A DNA stretch of 64,000 nucleotides from Forficula auricularia (GCA_024734495.1 JALMQS010000841.1:4024176-4088175); one strand, 5' to 3'. Shown: positions 29,770-43,866, numbered from the stretch's first letter. The notes: generated by a model not told the origin, from the sequence alone. Translations and numbers: made by a program.

Positions 29770-32700
29770 TTTTTTTTAATTTTTCTTTTGATTAGTCAAT
29801 TAATCTGTCTGTTGGTTTGTATGACACCCCAAGTGAATATTGATTAGGTTCTAGTATTAAAAATATATATTCTTGAAATAATTACTATTAATTTTTTCAA
29901 ATTTTTTAATACTTTCCCGCTAAATAATTAATCCTTTCGGACCTCGGGGTATATAATCGAGTGAGCCATGGCTTGAACTCAAAAAGAATTCCTAGTTGAA
30001 ATTTTTAATTTGGTGTTTTTTTTTAAATATATATATTTCGAATAATTAATATTACTTTTTTTCAAATTTTTCAATACTTTCCGGTAAAATAAATAATCAT
30101 TTGATATCTCGGGATATATATTCGACTTTAAACGAGTTTAAAATTTAGTGGGTTTTTTTATTAATTTTTCTTTTGATTATTTAATGAATCTGTCTTTTGT
30201 TGTGTTTGGCACACCAAGTGAATCTTCAATAGGTACTAATATAAAAAATATATTCTTCGAATAATTACTATTAATTTTTTTTAAATTTTTAAAAACTACC
30301 CCGGAAAAAAATTTATCTTTTCGGACCTCGTGGTATATAATAGAGTGAGCCATGGATTGAACTCATATAGATTTCCGAGTTGAAATTTATAATTTGGTGG
30401 GTTTTTTTTTTAAATGTTTACTGTGATTATTCAATGAATTTTCTGTTGGTGAGTTTGACACCTCAAGTGAATCTCGAATAGGATCTAGTATTAAAAATAT
30501 ATTCCTTGAATAATTACTATTAATTTTTTTCATATTTTTAAAAACTACCCTCAAAAAAAATAATCATTTCGGACCTCGGGATATATAATAGAGTGAGCCA
30601 TGGATTGAATTGAATTAGAGTTCCGAATTGAAATTTATAATTTGGTGTTTTTTTTTATTTTTGTTTTGATTAGTCAATGAATCTGTCTGTTGGTTTGGAT
30701 GACACTCCAAGTGAATATTGATTAGGTTGTAGTATTAAAAATATATATACTTGAAATAATTACTATTACATTTTTCAAATTTTTTAATACTTTTCTGGTA
30801 AATAATTAAACTTTTCGGACCTCGTGGTATATAATCGAGTGAACCATGGCTTGAACTCAAAAAGAATTCCTAGTTGAAATTTATAATTTGGAATTTTTTT
30901 TTTAAATATATATATTTCGAATAATTAATTATACTTTTTTTCAAATTTTTCAATACTGTGTTTGGCACACCAAGGGAATCTTCAATAGGTTCTAGTATTA
31001 AAAATATATTCTTTGAATAATTACTATTAATTTTTTTCAAATTTTAAAATGATTTCCCGCAAAAAATTAATCTTTTCGGACCTCGGGGTATATAATAGAG
31101 TGAGCCATGGATTGAACTCATATAGAATTCCAAGTTGAAATTTATAATTTGGTGGGTTTTTTTTAAATTTTTCTTTTGATTATTCAATGAATCTTTCTGT
31201 TGGTTTGTATGACACCCCAAGTGAATATTGATTACGTTGTAGTATTCAAAATATATATACTTGAAATAATTACTATTACTTTTTTCAAATTTTTTAATAC
31301 TTTCCCGCTAAATAATTAATCCTTTCGGACCTCGTGGTATATAATCGAGTGAGGCATGGCTTGAACTCAAAAAGAATTCCTAGTTGAAATTTTGGTGTAT
31401 TTTTTTAAATATATATAATAGGAATAATTAATATTACTTTTTTTTTAATTTTTTCAATACTTTCCGGTGAAATAATTAATCCTTTCAGATCTCGGGGTAT
31501 ATATTCGAATAAGCAATGGCTTGAACACAAACGAAATTCTGAGATGAAATTTATAATTTGGTCGGTTTTTATTTTTAAATGTTTCCTGTGATTATTCAAT
31601 GAATTTGTCTGTTAGTGTGTTTGGCACCTCAAGAGAATCTTGAATAGGACCTAGTATTAAAAATATATTCTTTGAATAATTACTATTAATTTTTTTCAAA
31701 TTTTTCAAAACTACCTGTCAAAAAAAATAATCTTTTCGGACCTCGGGGTATATAATAGAGTGAGCCATGGATTGAATTGAATTAGAGTTCCGAATTGAAA
31801 TTTATAATTTTGTGTTTTTTTATTTTTGTTTTGATTAGTCAATGAATCTGTCTGTTGGTTTGGATGACACCCCAAGTGAATATTGATTAGGTTGTCGTAT
31901 TAAAAATATATATTCTTGAAATAATTACTATTAATTTTTTCAAATTTTTTAATACTTTCCCGCTAAATAATTAATATTTTCGGACCTCGGGGTATATAAT
32001 CGAGTGAGCCATGGCTTGAACTCTAAAAGAATTCCTAGTTCAAATTTATAATTTGGTGTTTTTTTTTTTAATATATATATTTCGAATAATTAATATTACT
32101 TTTTTTCAAATTTTTCAATACTTTCCGGTGAAATAAATAATCATTTCATATCTCGGGATATATATTCGACTTTAAACGAGTTTAAAATTTAGTGGGTTTT
32201 TTTATTAATTTTTCTATTGATTATTCAATGAATTTGTCTTTTGGTGTGTTTGGCACACCAAGTGAATCTTCAATAGGTATCTAGTATTAAAAATATATTC
32301 TTTGAATAATTACTATTAATTTTTTTCAAATTTTTCAAAAACTACCCCGCAAAAAAATTTAACTTTTCGGACCTCGTGGTATATAATAGAGTGAGCCATG
32401 GATTGAACTCATATAGATTTCCGAGTTGAAATTTATAATTTTTTTTTAATTTTTCTTTTGATTAGTCAATTAATCTGTCTGTTGGTTTGTATGACACCCC
32501 AAGTGAATATTGATTAGGTTGTAGTATTAAAAATATATATTCTTGAAATAATTACTATTAATTTTTTCAAATTTTTTAATACTTTCCCGCTAAATAATTA
32601 ATCTTTTCGGACCTCGGGGTATATAATCGAGTGAGCCATGGCTTGAACTCAAAAAGAATTCCTAGTTGAAATTTATAATTTGGTGTTTTTTTTTAAATAT

Positions 32701-35110
32701 ATATATTTCGAATAATTAATATTACTTTTTTTCAAATTTTTCAATACTTTCCGGTGAAATAAATAATCATTTCATATCTCGGGATATATATTCGACTTTA
32801 AACGAGTTTAAAATTTAGTGGGTTTTTTTATTAATTTTTGTTTTGATTATTCAATGAATCTGTCTTTTGTTGTGTTTGGCACACCAAGTGAATCTTCAAT
32901 AGGATACTAATATTAAAAATATATTCTTTGAATAATTACTATTAATTTTTTTTAAATTTTTAAAAACTTCCCCGCAAAAAAATTAATCTTTTCGGACCTC
33001 GGGGTATATAATAGAGTGAGCCATGGATTGAACTCATTTAGATTTTTTAGTTGAAATTTATAATTTGGTGGGTTTTTTTTTAAATGTTTCCTGTGATTAT
33101 TCAATGAATATTTCTGTTAGTGTGTTGGCACCTCAAGTGAATCTTGAATAGGATCTAGTATTAAAAATATATTCCTTGAATAATTACTATTAATTTTTTC
33201 ATATTTTTAAAAACTACCCTCAAAAAAATAATCATTTCGGACCTCGGGATATATAATAGAGTGAGCCATGGATTGAATTGAATTAGAGTTCCGAATTGAA
33301 ATTTATAATTTGGTGTGTTTTTTTAATTTTTGTTTTGATTAGTCAATGAATCTGTCTGTTGGTTTGGATGACACTCCAAGTGAATATTGATTAGGTTGTA
33401 GTATTAAAAATATATATACTTGAAATAATTACTATTACATTTTTCAAATTTTTTAATACTTTTCTGCTAAATAATTAAACTTTTCGGACCTCGTGGTATA
33501 TAATCGAGTGAACCATGGCTTGAACTCAAAAAGAATTCCTAGTTGAAATTTATAATTTGGTATTTTTTTTTAAATATATATATTTCGAATAATTAATTAT
33601 ACTTTTTTTCAAATTTTTCAATACTGTGTTTGGCACACCAAGTGAATCTTCAATAGGTTCTAGTATTAAAAATATATTCTTTGAATAATTACTATTAATT
33701 TTTTTCAAATTTTAAAATGATTTCCCGCAAAAAATTAATCTTTTCGGACCTCGGGGTATATAATAGAGTGAGCCATGGATTGAACTCATATAGAATTCCA
33801 AGTTGAAATTTATAATTTGGTGGGTTTTTTTTTAAATTTTTCTTTTGATTATTCAATGAATCTTTCTGTTGGTTTGTATGACACCCAAGTGAATATTGAT
33901 TACGTTGTAGTATTCAAAAATATATATACTTGAAATAATTACTATTACTTTTTTCAAATTTTTTAATACTTTCCCGCTAAATAATTAATCCTTTCGGACC
34001 TCGTGGTATATAATCGAGTGAGGCATGGCTTGAACTCAAAAAGAATTCCTAGTTGAAATTTTGGTGTATTTTTTTTTAAATATATATAATAGGAATAATT
34101 AATATTACTTTTTTTTTAATTTTTCAATACTTTTCCGGTGAAATAATTAATCCTTTCAGATCTCGGGAGTATATATTCGAATAAGCAATGGCTTGAACAC
34201 AAACGAAATTCTGAGATGAAATTTATAATTTGGTCGGTTTTTATTTTTAAATGTTTCCTGTGATTATTCAATGAATTTGTCTGTTAGTGTGTTTGGCACC
34301 TCAAGTGAATCTTGAATAGGATCTAGTATTAAAAATATATTCTTTGAATAATTACTATTAATTTTTTTCAAATTTTTCAAAACTACCTGTCAAAAAAAAT
34401 AATCTTTTCGGACCTCGGGGTATATAATAGAGTGAGCCATGGATTGAATTGAATTAGAGTTCCGAATTGAAATTTATAATTTTGTGTTTTTTTATTTTTG
34501 TTTTGATTAGTCAATGAATCTGTCTGTTGGTTTGGATGACACCCCAAGTGAATATTGATTAGGTTGTCGTATTAAAAATATATATTCTTGAAATAATTAC
34601 TATTAATTTTTTCAAATTTTTTAATACTTTCCCGCTAAATAATTAATATTTTCGGACCTCGGGGTATATAATCGAGTGAGCCATGGCTTGAACTCTAAAA
34701 GAATTCCTAGTTCAAATTTATAATTTGGTGTTTTTTTTTTAATATATATATTTCGAATAATTAATATTACTTTTTTTCAAATTTTTCAATACTTTCCGGT
34801 GAAATAAATAATCATTTGATATCTCGGGATATATATTCGACTTTAAACGAGTTTAAAATTTAGTGGGTTTTTTTATTAATTTTTCTATTGATTATTTAAT
34901 GAATCTGTCTTTTGTTGTGTTTGGCACACCAAGTGAATCTTCAATAGGTACTAATATAAAAAATATATTCTTCGAATAATTACTATTAATTTTTTTCAAA
35001 TTTTTAAAATACTACCCCGGAAAAAAATTTAACTTTTCGGACCTCGTGGTATATAATAGAGTGAGCCATGGATTGAACTCATATAGATTTCCGAGTTGAA
35101 ATTTATAATT
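29770..35110 (+). repeat. Higher-order repeat: two ~2.67-kb blocks in tandem
   Basis: Landmarks recur at constant distance. The deletion junction CAATACTGTGTTTGGCACAC is at 30951 and 33619 (2668 apart). TTTGGTGTAT after a shortened segment is at 31391 and 34070 (2679). TTTCTATTGATTA is at 32211 and 34882 (2671). Sequence between them agrees closely, so a block of about a dozen monomers was duplicated as a unit. Confidence 0.85.
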
Positions 35111-35734
35111 TGGTGGGTTTTTTTTAATTTTTCTTTTGATTAGTCAATTAATCTGTCTGTTGGTTTGTATGACACCTCAAGTGAATATTGATTATGTTGT
35201 AGTATTAAAAATATATATACTTGAAATAATTACCATCACTTTTTCAAATTTTTTAATACTTTCCCGCAAAATAATTAATCTTTTCGGACCTCGGGGTATA
35301 TAATAGAGTGATTCATGGATTGAACTCATATAGAATTCGGAGTTGAAATTTATAATTTGGAGTTTTTTTTTAATTTTTTTTTTGATTATTCAATGAATTT
35401 GTCTTTTGGTGTGTTTTGCACACCAAGTGAATCTTCAATAGGTTCTAGTAATTAAAAATATATTCTTTGAATAATTACTATTAATTTTTTTCAAATTTTA
35501 AAATACTTTCTCGCAAAAAAATTAATCTTTTCGGACCTCGGGGTATATAATAGCGTGAGCCATGGATTGAACTCAAATAGAATACCGAGTTGAAATTTAT
35601 AATTTGGTGGGTTTTTTTAATCTTTCATTTGATTATTCAATGAATCTGTCGTATAATAGAGTGAGCCATGGATTGAATTGAATTAGAGTTCCGAATTGAA
35701 ATTTTTAATTTTGTGTTTTTTTTTTTGAAATAAA

Positions 35735-35739
35735 GATAT

Positions 35740-35770
<31 letters not shown>

Positions 35771-35775
35771 TTTTT
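35735..35775 (+). repeat. TTTA microsatellite within a satellite monomer
   Basis: About seven TTTA units expand the T-rich segment that follows AATTTTGTGTTTTTTTTTT in this monomer. Confidence 0.85.
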
Positions 35776-38700
35776 ATTTTGATTAGTCAATGAATCTGTC
35801 TGTTGGTTTGGATGACACCCCAAGTGAATATTGATTAGGTTGTAGTATTAAAAATATATATACTTGAAATAATTACTATTACTTTTTTCAAATTCTTTAA
35901 TACTTTCCCGCTAAATAATTAATCTTTTCTGACCTCGTGGTATATAATCGAGTGAGCCATGGCTTGAACTCAAAAATAATTCCTTGTTGAAATTTATAAT
36001 TTGGTATTTTTTTTTTAATATATATATTTCGAATAATTAATATTACTTTTTTTCAAATTTTTCAATACTTTCCGGTGAAATAAATAATCATTTCAGATCT
36101 TGGGGTATATATTCGACTTTAAACGAGTTTAGAATTTTGTGGATTTTTTTATTAATTTTTGTTTTGATTATTCAATGAATTTGTATGTTGGTGTGTTTGG
36201 CACCCTAAGTGAATTTTGAATAGGATCTAGTATTAAAAATATATTCTTTGAATAATTACTGTTAATTTTTTTCAGATTTTTCAAAACTACCCCTCAAAAA
36301 AATTATTCTTTTCGGACCTCGGGGTAAATAATAGAGTGAGGCATGGATTGAACTCATATAGAATTCCGAGTTAAATTTTATAAATTGGTTTTTTTTTAAT
36401 TTTTCTTTTGATTAGTCAATTAATCTGTCTGTTGGTATGTATGACACCCCAAGTGAATATTGATTATGTTGTAGTATTAAAAATATATATACTTGAAATA
36501 ATTACTACTACTTTTTTCAAATTTATAATTTGGTGTTTTTTGTTAATATTTGTTTTTATTATTCAATGAATTTGTCTGTTAGTGTGTTTGGCACCCCAAG
36601 TGAATCTTGAATAGGATCTAGTATTACAAATATATTCTTTTAATAATTACTATTAATTTTTTTCAAATTTTTCAAAACATATTCTTCGAATAATTTCTAT
36701 TAATTTTTTTCAAATTTTACAATGTTTTCTCGCAAAAAAATTAATTTTTTCGGACCTCGGGGTATATAATAGAGTGAGCCATGGATTGAATTCATTTAGA
36801 TTTCTAGTTGAATAATTTGTTGGGGTTTTTTCAATTTTTCTTTTGATTATTAAATGAATTTGTCTTTTGGTGTGTTTGGCACCCCAAGTGAATCTCCAAT
36901 AGGATCTAGTATTAAAAATATATTCTTTGAATAATTACTCTTATTTTTTTTATAAATTTTACAATACTTTCCAGCAAAAAAAATAATCTTTTCGGACCTC
37001 GAAGTTAATAATAGAGTAAGCCATGGATTGAACTCAAATTGAATTCCGATTTGAAATTTATAATAATAATAATAAAAAAATACTCTTTTCGGACCTCTGG
37101 GTATATAATAGAGTGAGCCATGGATTGAACTCAAATAGAATTCCTAGTTGAAATCTATAATTTGGTATTTTTTTTTTAATTTTCTTTTGATTATTCAATG
37201 AATTTGCCTGTTGGTGTACTTGGCACCCCAAGTGAATCTTCAATAGGTTCTAGTATTAAAAATATATTCTTTGACTAACTACTAATAATTTCTTTCAAAT
37301 TTTTTAATACTTTCCCGCAAAAAAATTAATCGTTTCTGACCTCGGGGTATATAATAGAATGAGCCATGGATTGAACTTAAATAGAATTCCGAGTTGAAAT
37401 TTATAATTGGTTGTTTTTTTTTTTTTTTTGATTATTCAATGAATTTGTCTGTTGGTGTGTTTGACACCCCAAGTGAATCTTTAATAGGTTCTACTATTAA
37501 AAATATATTCTTTGAATAATTACTATTAATTTTTTTCAAATATTACAATACTTTCCCGCAAAAAAATTAATTTTATCGGACCTCGGAATATATAATAGAG
37601 TGAGCCATGGATTGAATTCAAATATAATTCCGAGTTGAAAGTTATAATTTGGATAGTTTTTTTTTAATATTTCTTTTGTTTATTCAATGAATTTGTCTGT
37701 TGGTGTGTTTGATACCCCAAGTGAATCTTAAATAAGTTTTAGTATTAAAAATTTATTCCTGGAATAATTACTATTAATTTTTTTAAATTTTTCAAAACTT
37801 TCCCGCGAAAAAATTAATCCTTTCGGAACTCGGGCTATATAACGAGTGAGTCATGGTTTGAACTCAATTCCGAGTAAAAATTTATAATTTGCCCTTTTTT
37901 TTCTTTTTTTTTCTTCTGATTAGACAATGACTGTGTATATTGATTTGTATGACACCCCAAGTGAACATTGATTAGGTTCTAATATTATAAATATATCCTT
38001 GCAATAATTACCATTACTTTTTCAACTTTTCAATACTTTCGCGCAAAAAAATTAATCCAATCAGATCTTGGGGTATGAAATCGTGTGAGCCATGGCTTAA
38101 ACTCAAATATAATTTCGAGTTGAAATTTATAAATTAAATTTTTTTTTAATTTTTATTTTTATTAGTCAATGAATCTGTCTGTTGGTTTGTAATACAGTCC
38201 AAGGGAATATTGATTAGGTTCTAGTAATAAAAATATATATATTTGGAATAATTACTATAGCTTTTTTTTTTTCAACTTTCCCGCGAAATAATTAATCCTT
38301 TCAGACCTCGAGGTATATAATCGACTGAGCAATGGCTTGATCTCAAACAGAATTCCGAGTTTAAATTTATAATTTGGTGTTTCTTTTTCTTTTGATTATT
38401 CAATGAATCTGTCTGTTGGTGTGTTTGATATCCCAAGTTATATTGATTAGGTTGTAATATTAAAATATATATACTTGGAATAATTAGTATTATTTTTTTA
38501 AATTTTTCAATACTTTTCCTCTAAATAATTAATCTTTTCGGACCTTGGGGTATATAATCGAGTAAGCCATTGCTTGAACTCAAATAGAATTCCGAGTAGA
38601 AATTTATAATTTGGTGTTTTTTTTTCTTTTGATTATTCAATGAATCTGTCTGTTGGTGTGTTTGATATCCCAAGTTATATTGATTAGGTTGTAATATTAA

Positions 38701-41700
38701 AACATATATACTTGGAATAATTACTATTACTTTTTTCAAATTTTTCAATACTTTTCCTCTAAATAATTAATCTTTTGGGACCTCGGGGTATATAATCGAG
38801 TAAGCCATTGCTTGAATTCAAATAGAATTGTTCTTTTTTTCTTTTTTTCTTCTGATTAGACTATGATTCTATATGTTGGTTTGTATGACACCCCCAGTGA
38901 ATATTGATTAGGTTCTAATATTATAAATATATACTTGGAATAATTAATATGAATTTTTTCATATTTTCCAATACTTTCCCGCGAAAATATTGATCCTTTC
39001 AGACCTGGGGTATATAATGGGGTGAGCCATGGCTTGAACTAAAATAGAATTTCGATTTGAATTTTATAATTTGGTCCCGTTTTTTCTTTTTTCTTTTGAT
39101 TATTCAATGAATCTATCTGTTGGTATGTTTGTCATCCCAATTTATATTGGTTAGGTTTTAATATTAAAAATATACCTATATACTTTGAATAATTACTAAT
39201 ACTTTTTTCAAAATTTTCAATACTTTTCCGCTAAATAATTAATCCTTTCGGACCTCGGGGTATATAATCGAGTGAGCCATCACCTGAACTCAAATACAAT
39301 TCCGAGCTGAAATTTATAATTTGATGTTTGGTTTTTTTTAATTTTTTTCATCATTATTCAATTAATTTGTCTGTTGCTATGTTTGACACACCAATTGAAT
39401 CTTGAATAGGTTCTCGTATTTAAAATATATTCTTGGAATAATGACTATTACTTCTTTCAAATTTTTCAATACTTTCCCTATAAATAATTAATCCTTTTGG
39501 ACCTAGGGCTATATAATGTAGTGTGCCATGGCTTGAACTCAAATAGAATTCCGAGTAGAAGTTTATAATTTGCTCTTTTTTTTTCTTTTTTTATTCTTAT
39601 TACATAATGACTGTCTATATTGGTTTGTATGACACCCCAAGTGAATATTGATTTGGTTCTAATATTATAAATATATACTTGGAATAATTAACATTACTTT
39701 TTTCAACAGTTTCAATACTTTCCCGCAAAAAAATCTTTTCGGACCACGGGGTATATAATAGAGTGAGCCATGGATTGAACTCATATAGATTTCCGAGTTG
39801 AAATTTATAATTTGGTTTTTTTTTTTTTATTTTTCTTTTGATTAGTAAATTTATCTGTCTGTTTGTTTGTATGACACCCCAAGTGAATATTGATTAGGTT
39901 GTAGTATTAAAAAATATATATACTTGAAATAATTACTATTACTTTTTTCAAATTTTTAAATACTTCCTACGAAATAATTAATCCTTTCAGATCTCGGTGT
40001 ATATAATCGACTGAGCAATGGCTTGAACTCCAATAGAATTCCGAGTTTAAATTTATAATTTGGTGTTTTTTTTTCTTTTGATTATTCAATGAATCTGTCT
40101 GTTGGTGTGTTTGATATCCCAAGTTATATTGATTAGGTTGTAATATTAAAACATATATACTTGGAATAATTACTATTACTTTTTTCAAATTTTTCAATAC
40201 TTTTCCTCTAAATAATTAATCTTTTGGGACCTCGGGGTATATAATCGAGTAAGCCATTGCTTGAATTCAAATAGAATTCCGAGCTGAAATTTATAATTTG
40301 GTTAGTTTTTTTTTTAAATTTTTATTTTGTTTATTCAATGAATCTTGAATAGGTTCTAATATAAAAATATATTCTTGGAATAATTACTATTACATTTTTC
40401 AAATTTTTCAATAATTACCCGCGAAAAAATTAATCCTTTCGGACCTCGGGCTATATAACGAGTGAGTCATGGTTTGAACTCAAATAGAATTCCGAGTCTA
40501 GAAATTTATAATTTGCTCTTTTCTTTTCTTTATCTTTCTTCTGATTAGACAATGATTGTATCTGTTTGTTTGTATGACACCCCCAGTGAATATTGATTCG
40601 GTTCTAATATTATAAATATATACTTGGAATAATTAATATGACTTTTTTCATATTTTTCATTTCTTTCTCGCGAAAAAATTAATCCTTTCACACCTGGAAT
40701 CTTCAATAGGTTCTACTATTAAAAATATATTCTTTGAATATTTACAATTAATTTTTTTCAAATTTTACAATACTTTCCCGCAATAAAATTAATCTTTTCG
40801 GACTTCGGGGTATATAATAAAGTCAGCAATGGATTGAACTCAAATAGATTTCTAAGATGAAATTCATAATTTTTTTTTTTTTTTAATTTTTCTTTTGATT
40901 ATTCAATGAATTTGTCTGTTGGTGTGTTTGGCACCCCAAATGAATCTTCAATATGTTCTAGCATTAAAAATATATTCTTTGAATATTTACAATTAATTTT
41001 TTCAAATTTTACAATACTTTCCTGCAATAAAATTAATCTTTACGGACCTCGGGGTATATAATAGACTGAGCCATGGATTGAACTCAAATAGAATTCCGAG
41101 TTGAATTTTATAATTTGGTGTTTTTTTTTTAATTTTTCTTTTGATTATTCAATGAATTTGTCTGTTTGTGTGTTTGGCACCCCAAGTGACACTTCAATAT
41201 GTTCTACTATTAGAAATATATTCTTTGAATAATTACTATTAATTTTTTTCAAATTTTTCAATAATTTCCCGCAAAAAAATTAATCTTTTCAGATCTCGGG
41301 GTATATAATAGAGTGAACCATGGATTGAAATCAAATAGAATTCCGAGTTGAAATTTATTATTTGTTGTTTTTTTTTTAATTTTTCTATTGATTAATCAAT
41401 GAATTTGTCTGATGGTGTGTTTGGCACCCCATGTGAAACTTCAATAGGTTCTAGTATTAAAAATATATTCTTTGAATAATTTCAATTAATTTTTTTCAAA
41501 TTTTACATTACTTTCCCGCAAAAAAATTAATCTTTTCGGACTTCGGGGTATATAATAGAGTGAGCCATGGATTTAACTCAAATAGAATTCGAAGTTGAAA
41601 TTTATAATTTGGTGTTTTTTTTTTAATTTTTCTTTTGATTATTCAATGAATTTGTCTGTTGGTCTGTTTGGCACCCCAAGTGAATCTTCAATAGGTTCTA

Positions 41701-41783
41701 GTATTAAAAATATATTCTTTGAATAATTACTATTAATTTTTTTCAAATTTTTCAAAACTAACCCGCAAAAAAATTAATCTTTT

Positions 41784-43120
41784 AATTTTTTAATTTTAAT
41801 GTCTAATAAATGACCTATCCTTAACTCATAGTAAATCAATATTAAATATAATATTTATTTACTCTTATCTTTATTAAGTTTTTTAATATATTTATAAATG
41901 TTTTTCCGAAAATAGTTAATTTATAAGGGATTAATCAAAGAGTGTGTCTTCTGCTTGATATAATATAAATTTTTTTTTATTCATATAAATATATCTCGAA
42001 TCGAATTTCGACTTTCCGACTTTCGACTTTGTCTCTCGGGTTCATCTTTTTATTTGAAGTACAAATCTTTCGGGAGAAATTCTCCATTTATCAATGGAAA
42101 TTTTAACAAATTTGAAAAAATACTTACTTCCTTTTAGAAAGAAATATAATATAATATAAAAAATAGTTGATTTATATTCCTTTCTTAAATTAACTATTTT
42201 ATCAAATTTGCTAAAATGTCCATTGATAAACGAAGAACTTCTCCCGAAACGTTTGGACTTTTAATAAACGTTTTCAGTTTGTTTTTTAGAAATGATTCTT
42301 ATTTTTTGTTATTCCTAATGGGTTCATTTATCCGATTGAATGTAGGAATAAATTCGTTTTGTTGTTATACTAAGATGATCATTTCACAAACGTTTGTAAT
42401 GTTATTCCAGTGTTAATAAGTTTTAAAACATGCGGTTTGCATTCTGATAGAGATTTTTCTCTTTAAAAATTATAGGTATTCAGGAATTTTTTCTTTGAAT
42501 TCATCCTGATTTGAAATATTTTAATTAATTTTAATTATTTCTACATTTTTTAAAATTACTTATACTATAAAATGAAAATATTAGATGAAGGTTAGGTTCT
42601 AGAAACTATAGTTTCTAACAAATGAAGAAAATTGTATAAATTTATTGGTACTTGTTTATTTGCATCAAGTAGAAGCATTCTCAATGATTTTATATTTATT
42701 TTTAAATGATTATTCAAATAAAAAAGTAAAGATAATTGACAGGAATTAGGGAAAGGATAAATAAATGGGTTAGATTTATTATATTTAAATAAATATAATA
42801 AATATTCAAATAAAAACAGCAAAAATAATATTATTTGTTTTTTATTGAAATCCAAATCAAGTATGTTTAATTTAAAGTATATAATTTTTTTTACATAATA
42901 AATATATTTCTCTTGTTTGATTTAATCAATGGCGACTCACTTGTTGTCCATCTGAAAAAAAAGATTTAAAATTAATTCATTTTATAAATTACAATATTTC
43001 ATTTAGAGTTAGTTAAATCCCTGGTATTTTTCTTTTACAGATCAATATCCGGGCTCAATCTACTTGCTTGGTGTTCATCTTCAAGAAAATGAATTATTCT
43101 AAATATGTATGTATAATTAT
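41784..43120. other. Non-satellite spacer between the arms, first part
   Basis: AT-rich DNA without a gene. It holds the inverted hammerhead-like pair at 42068-42256. A TAGAAACTATAGTTTCTA palindrome near 42599-42616 resembles the stem III/stem I part of the ribozyme at 9632. The rest is unclassified. Confidence 0.45.
42068..42256. mobile_element. Foldback element with inverted hammerhead-like ends
   Basis: The left arm TTTCGGGAGAAATTCTCC and ATTTATCAATGGAAATTTTA is mirrored by CCATTGATAAACGAAGAACT, TCTCCCGAAACGTTTGG on the right. The arrangement matches 10136-10490, but with a shorter interior. The minus-strand motif is at 42068-42097 and the plus-strand motif at 42220-42256. Both have TTGATAA in place of CTGATGA. 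Confidence 0.6.
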
Positions 43121-43294
43121 ATATGATTTAATTTTTATAATAGTATGTAATAATGTATATGATTTAATTTGGATAATAATATGTAATAATGTATATGATT
43201 GAATTTGTATAATAGTTTGTAATAATATATACGATTTAATTTGTATAATAGTATGTTATAATATATATGATTAAAATTGTATAATAGTATGTAA
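43121..43294 (+). repeat. 36-bp tandem repeat, about 4.8 copies
   Basis: Units of the form ATATGATTTAATTTGTATAA followed by TAGTATGTAATAATGT repeat every 36 bp with a few substitutions per copy. The minus strand frame here is a by-product of the repeat. Confidence 0.88.
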
Positions 43295-43379
43295 AGAAAA
43301 AATGATGTCAAATAAATTTTATTTTCAAAAAGAACCCCCCTTTTCATTTCAAAATACCATTCCTATAATATCCATTGAC

Positions 43380-43555
43380 TGCCCATCCATACCGCTTTCC
43401 TCCGCGTCTCAGCCGGCCGAAAGCCAGCGGAGCTGCTCGGGCGCCGCGGGAGGGGTGACCCCTTCAACCGGGCCACCTCACCTGGGGGACTCGGGGCGTT
43501 CCGCCGCTTTTCGGCGGCCTTCGGCGGCTGGCCACTTGGAGGGGAGACTCGGCTA
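43380..43555. other. Isolated GC-rich island
   Basis: About 175 bp of clearly GC-rich sequence in otherwise very AT-rich surroundings. It contains GCCGGCCGAAAGCC, GGGCGCCGCGGGAGG and a CCGCCG-CTTTT-CGGCGG hairpin (43501-43517) followed by TTCGGCGGC. It ends at the TATA motif at 43554. It is open on the plus strand within a 125-codon frame (43302-43679), but the composition is not convincingly protein-like. Origin unknown. Confidence 0.6.
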
Positions 43556-43561
43556 TATAAG
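43554..43561 (+). promoter_or_regulatory. TATA-box-like motif beside the GC island
   Basis: TATATAAG follows directly on the GC-rich block (GACTCGGC-TATATAAG). A GC-rich upstream region plus TATA resembles a promoter, but there is no recognisable gene downstream; AT minisatellite starts 100 bp later. Confidence 0.25.
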
Positions 43562-43652
43562 TAATTTTTTCGCTGGGGATGGTTGGTTGGGGTTTGGGAT
43601 GGATATATTGCACTTCAAGATTTTAAATTGGTATTTTAAGGTTATGAATGAT

Positions 43653-43653
<1 letters not shown>

Positions 43654-43685
<32 letters not shown>

Positions 43686-43866
43686 TATATATATATCCTA
43701 GTAATATATATATATATATATATATCCTAGTAATATATATATATATATAATATATCCTAGTAATATATATATATATATATCCTAGTAATATATATATATA
43801 TATATAATATCTCCTAGTAATATATATATATATATAATATATCCTAGTAATATATATATATATATT
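43654..43866. repeat. AT-rich minisatellite: (TA)n blocks separated by CCTAGTAA
   Basis: Runs of TA of 14-24 bases are separated by TCCTAGTAA about six times, giving a unit of roughly 27-36 bp. Some units carry an extra AATAT. Confidence 0.92.

Larger units (their letters stand above)
29133..41783 (+). repeat. Satellite array, left arm: main block, ~12.6 kb
   Basis: Continuous tandem monomers of mostly 240-247 bp with ~167-bp variants, all in plus orientation. Two consecutive ~2.67-kb blocks (about 29770-32440 and 32440-35110) share order and unusual junctions. A TTTA microsatellite (35735-35770) interrupts one monomer. From about 36500 monomers are more varied, with partial deletions such as at 36525 and 40690. 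The array stops at ATTAATCTTTTAATTTTTTA near 41783. Confidence 0.95.

Noticed and set aside
43302..43679. 125-codon frame across the GC-rich island
   Set aside because: GC-rich DNA is depleted in stop codons; the frame ends in YIYIYI from the minisatellite and has no domain.
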